From NCBI GenBank assembly GCA_035651755.1, contig DASRFA010000060.1, positions 434,001-498,000 of the forward strand: DNA of 64,000 bases, given 5' to 3'. The notes beneath the pieces are model-generated. The model worked only from the letters and a program-made list of their open reading frames with translations, did not search any database and was not told the DNA's origin. Made by a program: the position numbers and the translations under genes. This DNA is from DASRFA01 sp035651755. Its GTDB lineage: Bacteria > Desulfobacterota > Binatia > UBA12015. This document shows positions 60,992 to 64,000 of the stretch, piece by piece (position 1 is the stretch's first letter; each line of letters starts with the position of its first letter).

Positions 60992-61895
60992 CGCGTTTCT
61001 CGCCGCCGCCGTCGCGCTGGCGACCCCGATCCTCCTCGCCGCACTCGGAGAGCTCCTCGTCGAGCGGGCGGGCGTCCTCAACATCGGCCTCGAGGGCATG
61101 ATGCTGGTCGGGGCCTTCGCGGCCGCGGCGGCCGCTGCCTCGTCGGGCAGCCCGCTCGCCGGCGTCGCCGCGGCGGCGGTCGCGGGCCTCGCGATCGCGC
61201 TCGTCTTCGCGCTCGTGGCCGTGACCCTCGCAGCCGACCAGATCATCGCCGGCGCCGCCGTGAACCTGATCGCGCTCGGCGGCACCGGCGCGCTGTACCG
61301 CGTTCTCTACGGCGACACGGGCGCGGCCCTGGTGCTCCCGACGCTCCCCAGGGTGGCGATTCCCGGGCTCTCCTCGCTTCCCGTCGTGGGCGACGCCCTC
61401 TTCCGCCAGCACGCGCTCGTGTACGTCAGCCTCGTGCTCGTGCCGGTCCTGTCGGTCGTGCTCGCCCACACCGGTCTCGGGCTCCGCCTGCGCGCTCTCG
61501 GCGAGCATCCGCTCGCGGCCGCCAGCCTGGGCTTGCGGGTGCGCGGGATGCGGGTGGCGGCGATCGGCGCCAGCGGGGTGCTCGCCGGTCTCGGCGGCGC
61601 CGCGCTCGCGCTCTGGACCGCGGGCACGTTCGTCGAGGGCGTGACCGCCGGCCGCGGCTTCGTCGCGCTCGCCGTCGTCGTGTTCGCACGCTGGTCGCCG
61701 TGGGGGACGCTCGCCGGCGCGCTCCTCTTCGGGCTCGCGAACGCGCTCCAGTTCCAGTTCCAGGCGAGCGCCGTCGGCGTCCCATACCAGCTCTTCCTGA
61801 TGCTGCCGTACGTCGTGACGCTGGCCGCGCTGCTGCTGCCGGCCGGCACGACGCGGGCGCCGCGCGCGCTGGGAGCGCGCTACGACCGCGAGTGA
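60984..61895 (+). CDS. ABC transporter permease 2 (nucleoside/simple-sugar type)
   Basis: A 303-residue membrane protein, the shorter partner. Its signature ERAGVLNIGLEGMMLVGAFA (about residues 27-46) matches NupQ-type permeases. AADQIIAGAAVNLIALGGTG and GRGFVALAVVVFARWSPWGT follow. GTG start inside the end of permease 1, so the subunits are translationally coupled. The gene's 3' end overlaps the convergent zinc-ribbon gene by 16 bp. With no BMP-family lipoprotein nearby, the binding protein must be encoded elsewhere or be lost. Confidence 0.9.
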   Translation: MLDAFLAAAVALATPILLAALGELLVERAGVLNIGLEGMMLVGAFAAAAAAASSGSPLAGVAAAAVAGLAIALVFALVAVTLAADQIIAGAAVNLIALGGTGALYRVLYGDTGAALVLPTLPRVAIPGLSSLPVVGDALFRQHALVYVSLVLVPVLSVVLAHTGLGLRLRALGEHPLAAASLGLRVRGMRVAAIGASGVLAGLGGAALALWTAGTFVEGVTAGRGFVALAVVVFARWSPWGTLAGALLFGLANALQFQFQASAVGVPYQLFLMLPYVVTLAALLLPAGTTRAPRALGARYDRE

Positions 61896-62344
61896 CCGCC
61901 TCCTCGTGTGGCGTCGTTCACGCAATGCGATCCGTCTCGCTCCGCCGGGCGTCGCCCGCCGGCCGATCGAAGCGAGCCCGCGGGGAGTGGGGCCCCGTTC
62001 GGCTTTGCCGAACGGGGCGAGGGGAGCGATCCCCTCGTGCGAAAATCCGAGGGGAGCGATCCCCTCGTCGCGAATGTCCCCTTCGCGAGGTACCAGACGA
62101 ACGCGCCGGCGGCGGCGTACATCGCGACCCCCTCGATCGCGCCCAGCCCACCGCCGACGACGAGCACCGTCACCACGAGGAAGGTCGAGATGACGGCGAC
62201 CACCTTTTCGATGCGCGTCTCGCGGTCGCGCTCGGCGGCGACGTATGCCGCGACCTCGGCGCCGCAGTGGGGGCAGCGCCCCGCGGGCTTCCGCACGAGC
62301 GGTTGGCCGCAGCCGGGGCAATCGGGGGTGTTGTGGATCGGCAT
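61880..62344 (-). CDS. Zinc-ribbon membrane protein with repeat-derived C-terminal tail
   Basis: A 154-residue protein. An N-terminal zinc ribbon (CPGCGQPLV and RCPHCGAEV, two CxxC pairs) is followed by one or two membrane helices (VVAVISTFLVVTVLVVGGGL, EGVAMYAAAGAFVWYLAKG, about 49-91). The remaining 60 residues come from a dispersed two-hairpin repeat and its partial tandem copy, giving the repeated peptide TRGSLPS twice. They look like acquired sequence. Function unknown. It overlaps the convergent permease 2 gene. The core would be about 95 residues without the repeat. Confidence 0.65.
   Translation of the reverse strand: MPIHNTPDCPGCGQPLVRKPAGRCPHCGAEVAAYVAAERDRETRIEKVVAVISTFLVVTVLVVGGGLGAIEGVAMYAAAGAFVWYLAKGTFATRGSLPSDFRTRGSLPSPRSAKPNGAPLPAGSLRSAGGRRPAERDGSHCVNDATRGGGHSRS
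61961..62036 (-). repeat. Two-hairpin dispersed repeat, copy B
   Basis: About 76 bp related to 17671-17743. On the minus strand it has a GAGGGGATCGCTCCCCTC stem followed by a longer perfect stem around GGCAAAGCC (CCCCGTTCGG paired with CCGAACGGGG), then CCCACTCCC and a GC-rich 3' part containing CGGCC. It is read through as coding sequence by the zinc-ribbon gene. Confidence 0.75.
62019..62067. repeat. Tandem pair of a 19-bp near-palindrome
   Basis: GAGGGGAGCGATCCCCTCG occurs at 62019-62037 and again, identically, at 62049-62067, a 30-bp period. The first copy is the first hairpin of repeat copy B, so the second looks like a partial duplication of that unit. Confidence 0.8.
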
Positions 62345-62406
62345 GGCGCGCCTCGCGACGAGGATCGCAGACGGGGCGCGCGCGCGAAAGGCGGCTTCGG
62401 CTCTGC

Positions 62407-62850
62407 TCAGGCGCTCGCCGACTGAGCCGACGTGCGATCCGCGTGGCCGCGGTCGGCGACCGCGGATGCCTCACAGGTGGCGCGTTCGGCGACAGCCGGA
62501 CGCACCGCGGTGTTCCGCCCCCCCAGCCAGCCGAGCAGGCCGCCGCGCAGGCAGTCGGCGTCGAGCTCGAGGACCGCGCAGACGGTCGTGAAGGAGAAGA
62601 GGTCCTGGTCGTGGCGGGCGACGATCCACGCGCGCGCATCCTCGAACAGCTCGCGGCCTTCGGGATCGCGCGCGCCGGCGTACTTCTGGAACGTCTCGAT
62701 CCCCTCTTGCAGGACGGCGGCCATCAGCCTGCGCTCGCCGTTCTGCGCGGAGCTGCGCCGGAGCGCCGTGAAGAACTGCTCGGGAAGCATGAGGTCGGGC
62801 TCGAGCCCGTCTCCCCCTCGGTCGTCGCGCATCCAAAGCGGGGTTTCCAT
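62407..62850 (-). CDS. Hypothetical protein
   Basis: A 147-residue soluble protein that I cannot assign. The conserved-looking part is LPEQFFTALRRSSAQNGERR, GIETFQKYAGARDPEGRELF, ARAWIVARHDQDLFSFTTVC and LELDADCLRGGLLGWLG (about residues 23-110). This reads as an all-helical fold with buried aromatics. The tail is low complexity. It stands between the zinc-ribbon gene and iscR on the same strand with gaps of 62 and 67 bp. Confidence 0.65.
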   Translation of the reverse strand: METPLWMRDDRGGDGLEPDLMLPEQFFTALRRSSAQNGERRLMAAVLQEGIETFQKYAGARDPEGRELFEDARAWIVARHDQDLFSFTTVCAVLELDADCLRGGLLGWLGGRNTAVRPAVAERATCEASAVADRGHADRTSAQSASA

Positions 62851-62917
62851 GCCCGCGATAGACGCCCGACCCTGCGCCCTATTCAGCTCGCGGCGTCCGG
62901 TCGACGAAGGTGGATCA

Positions 62918-63385
62918 TCACGTGGCCGCGACCGGGACGGCCGGCGCCGTCGTATCGCGCGTCGGGGGTGCCGGGCGGGGCGGCACGAGGGTCACGAGCT
63001 TGGTCGCGGCGAAGAGCTCGATCAGGCGGCGCTGCCCCTCGGCCCACACGTGGTGCATGCCGCACGTCGGGCTCACGGAGCACAGGTTCCGCTCGCCCAC
63101 GCAGACGTTCAGGGCGATCGGCCCTTCGACGGCCTCCATCACGTCCTTGAACGAGACGTCCGCGGCGGGGCGCGCGAGCGTGTAGCCGCCGTGCGCGCCG
63201 CGGCGCGACACGACGATCCCGGCGTGGATCAGGTCCTGGAGGATCTTCTCGAGGAACTTCTTGGGAACACCTTCGCTCGCCGAGATCTCTGCGACCGTCG
63301 CCGCGCGACCGGGCTCCTGACCGGCCAGGTGGATCGCCGCGCGCAGCGCGTAGTCGACCCGCCGGCTCACCTGCATCAGCGACAT
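62918..63385 (-). CDS. iscR: Rrf2-family regulator, IscR-like
   Basis: A 155-residue winged-helix regulator. The start MSLMQVSRRVDYALRAAIHL is followed by ATVAEISASEGVPKKFLEKI (recognition region) and SRRGAHGGYTLARP (wing). Three cysteines that could hold a [2Fe-2S] cluster lie in NVCVGERNLCSVSPTCGMH at about 99-117, with CX6CX5C spacing rather than the CX5CX5C of E. coli IscR. The tail is Pro/Thr-rich. ATG 63385 is chosen because GGGGAG lies seven bases upstream. It follows fdx on the same strand after a 118-bp gap, which supports the iron-sulfur role. Confidence 0.88.
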   Translation of the reverse strand: MSLMQVSRRVDYALRAAIHLAGQEPGRAATVAEISASEGVPKKFLEKILQDLIHAGIVVSRRGAHGGYTLARPAADVSFKDVMEAVEGPIALNVCVGERNLCSVSPTCGMHHVWAEGQRRLIELFAATKLVTLVPPRPAPPTRDTTAPAVPVAAT

Positions 63386-63392
63386 CGGTCTA

Positions 63393-63398
63393 CTCCCC
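63393..63398 (-). promoter_or_regulatory. Shine-Dalgarno site fixing the iscR start
   Basis: GGGGAG on the minus strand, seven bases before ATG 63385. It lies within the longer frame starting at 63400 and so decides for the shorter form. Confidence 0.5.
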
Positions 63399-63503
63399 AT
63401 CTATGCAAGGCCGCTCGGTGCACGGTCAAGGCAGCGGTTCGCGATCGGCGAATCGCGCCCGAGGTGGCGTTCGACGTGTGGGTCGCCATGCCCGATCGCT
63501 CGA

Positions 63504-63824
63504 TCATCGGGGGATCTCCACCGTCACGTCGCCCTCGACGACCGCCTGGCACCCGAGCCGGGAATACGGGGTGAGGCCGGGAGCCTGATCGAGCTTGTCC
63601 TCCTCGCACTCCTCCATCTCCGAAAGGTTCTCGCCTCCCGCTCGAATGATGACGTGGCAGGTCGTGCAGGCGCAGTTTCCGCCGCAGTTGTGCTCGAGCG
63701 GGACTCCGTGCTGCAGCGCGACGTCCAGGATCGAACCCGGCTTGCCGTGGTCGCCGTACGGGAAGTCGGCGTCGTCGACCTCGACGGTCACGTTCGCGGG
63801 CAGGAACGTCACCTTGTGCTTCAC
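63504..63824 (-). CDS. fdx: [2Fe-2S] ferredoxin of the ISC system
   Basis: A 106-residue adrenodoxin-type ferredoxin. Cluster ligands are in HNCGGNCACTTCHV (Cys at about 47, 53 and 56; a fourth nearby Cys at 51 is also present), with the last ligand in RLGCQAVVEGD at about 92. MEECEEDKLDQAPG is the acidic partner-binding helix. It donates electrons for iron-sulfur cluster assembly. The GTG start at 63824 overlaps the hscA stop (GTGA), placing it in the ISC operon. Confidence 0.93.
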   Translation of the reverse strand: MKHKVTFLPANVTVEVDDADFPYGDHGKPGSILDVALQHGVPLEHNCGGNCACTTCHVIIRAGGENLSEMEECEEDKLDQAPGLTPYSRLGCQAVVEGDVTVEIPR

Positions 63825-64000
63825 GGCGCGATCTCCTCGACGCGCTTCGACTGGAGCGCGCTCTGGATCGACGCGTCCATGATGCGCTGTGCGAAGGGCG
63901 TCGAGATCGTGTTCAAGCGGTCGACGAGGTCGCGGATCCGGTTGTGGTCGGTGCCCGCCGCGGCCTCGCGCAGCTCGCGGCTCGCATCCTCGATCGCGCG
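63821..64000 (-). CDS. hscA: Fe-S assembly chaperone HscA, C-terminal end (partial)
   Basis: The last 59 codons of an Hsp70-type gene that continues beyond the window. The visible peptide runs AIEDASRELREAAAGTDHNR, then LNTISTPFAQRIMDASI and ends SKRVEEIAP. The helical lid pattern and the FAQRIMDASI-like stretch match HscA, which helps transfer clusters from IscU. Identification rests on this pattern and on the coupled fdx gene. Confidence 0.85.
   Translation of the reverse strand, partial: RAIEDASRELREAAAGTDHNRIRDLVDRLNTISTPFAQRIMDASIQSALQSKRVEEIAP

Noticed and set aside
63400..63429. TTGACC and CATAGA boxes upstream of iscR as a sigma70 promoter
   Set aside because: With 18-bp spacing the start would fall at or inside the Shine-Dalgarno site, leaving no usable leader.
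1..64000. tRNA, rRNA and CRISPR features
   Set aside because: The intergenic gaps are short and I found no cloverleaf with a GGTTCGA-type T loop, no rRNA core sequence and no regularly spaced direct repeats.

Overview
This is a very GC-rich (about 70% or more), gene-dense stretch of bacterial chromosome. It holds about 53 protein-coding genes on both strands and no rRNA, tRNA, CRISPR array, insertion sequence or phage gene that I can recognise. The gene content suggests a Gram-negative, hopanoid-making bacterium of the deltaproteobacterial grade (Myxococcota, Desulfobacterota or Binatota-like). The supporting genes are hpnI/hpnJ, MltA, LysM-YkuD and lipobox proteins, selA/selB, an ISC-type iron-sulfur cluster locus, CaiB/BaiF CoA-transferases and an Lhr helicase. 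This placement is an inference from gene families, not from a marker phylogeny. Genes are packed tightly. Many neighbours share an NTGA stop/start overlap (GTGA, TTGA or ATGA), and most convergent pairs meet within 0-20 bp.

Region by region. 1-4.4 kb: the end of a CoA-transferase, an MBL-fold hydrolase, and a divergent pair of FAD oxidoreductase and ferritin-like di-iron protein. 4.4-8.6 kb: hpnJ-hpnI (side-chain modification of bacteriohopanetetrol) and, divergently, a CDP-alcohol phosphatidyltransferase; both directions have readable sigma70-type promoters. 8.6-17.6 kb: 6-phosphogluconolactonase, ClC channel, MarR regulator, GH29 fucosidase, EamA transporter, LOG protein, methyltransferase and LysM-L,D-transpeptidase. 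17.7-25.7 kb: a two-gene unit (unknown protein and DUF2203), then a coupled run of MoxR ATPase, VWA protein, double-domain CoA-transferase and purM. 25.3-36.4 kb: a sigma factor translationally coupled to an unusual anti-sigma/AsmA fusion, then an M20 peptidase, a class-V aminotransferase, MltA, a FecR/DUF6600 protein and a lipoprotein. 36.3-44.5 kb: a degenerate WS/DGAT, an ArsC-like protein, two proteins with related binding domains (one fused to two GT-C glycosyltransferase modules), VKOR-thioredoxin, VanZ and a small coiled-coil protein. 44.7-51.4 kb: a degenerate NtrC-type ATPase, a PpiC lipoprotein, selB-selA and a 2OG-Fe(II) oxygenase. 51.4-64 kb: Lhr, a long palindromic repeat, a micro-protein behind a near-consensus sigma54 promoter, CCA-adding enzyme, a nucleoside-type ABC transporter (ATPase and two permeases), small unknown proteins, and an ISC segment (hscA end, fdx, iscR).

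The most unusual items are: the zinc-finger anti-sigma/AsmA fusion protein; the mosaic glycosyltransferase and its stand-alone domain paralogue, whose start codon overlaps the divergent VKOR start; the micro-protein with a sigma54 promoter next to a 124-bp palindrome; and a two-hairpin dispersed repeat that has become the C-terminal tail of two unrelated proteins.
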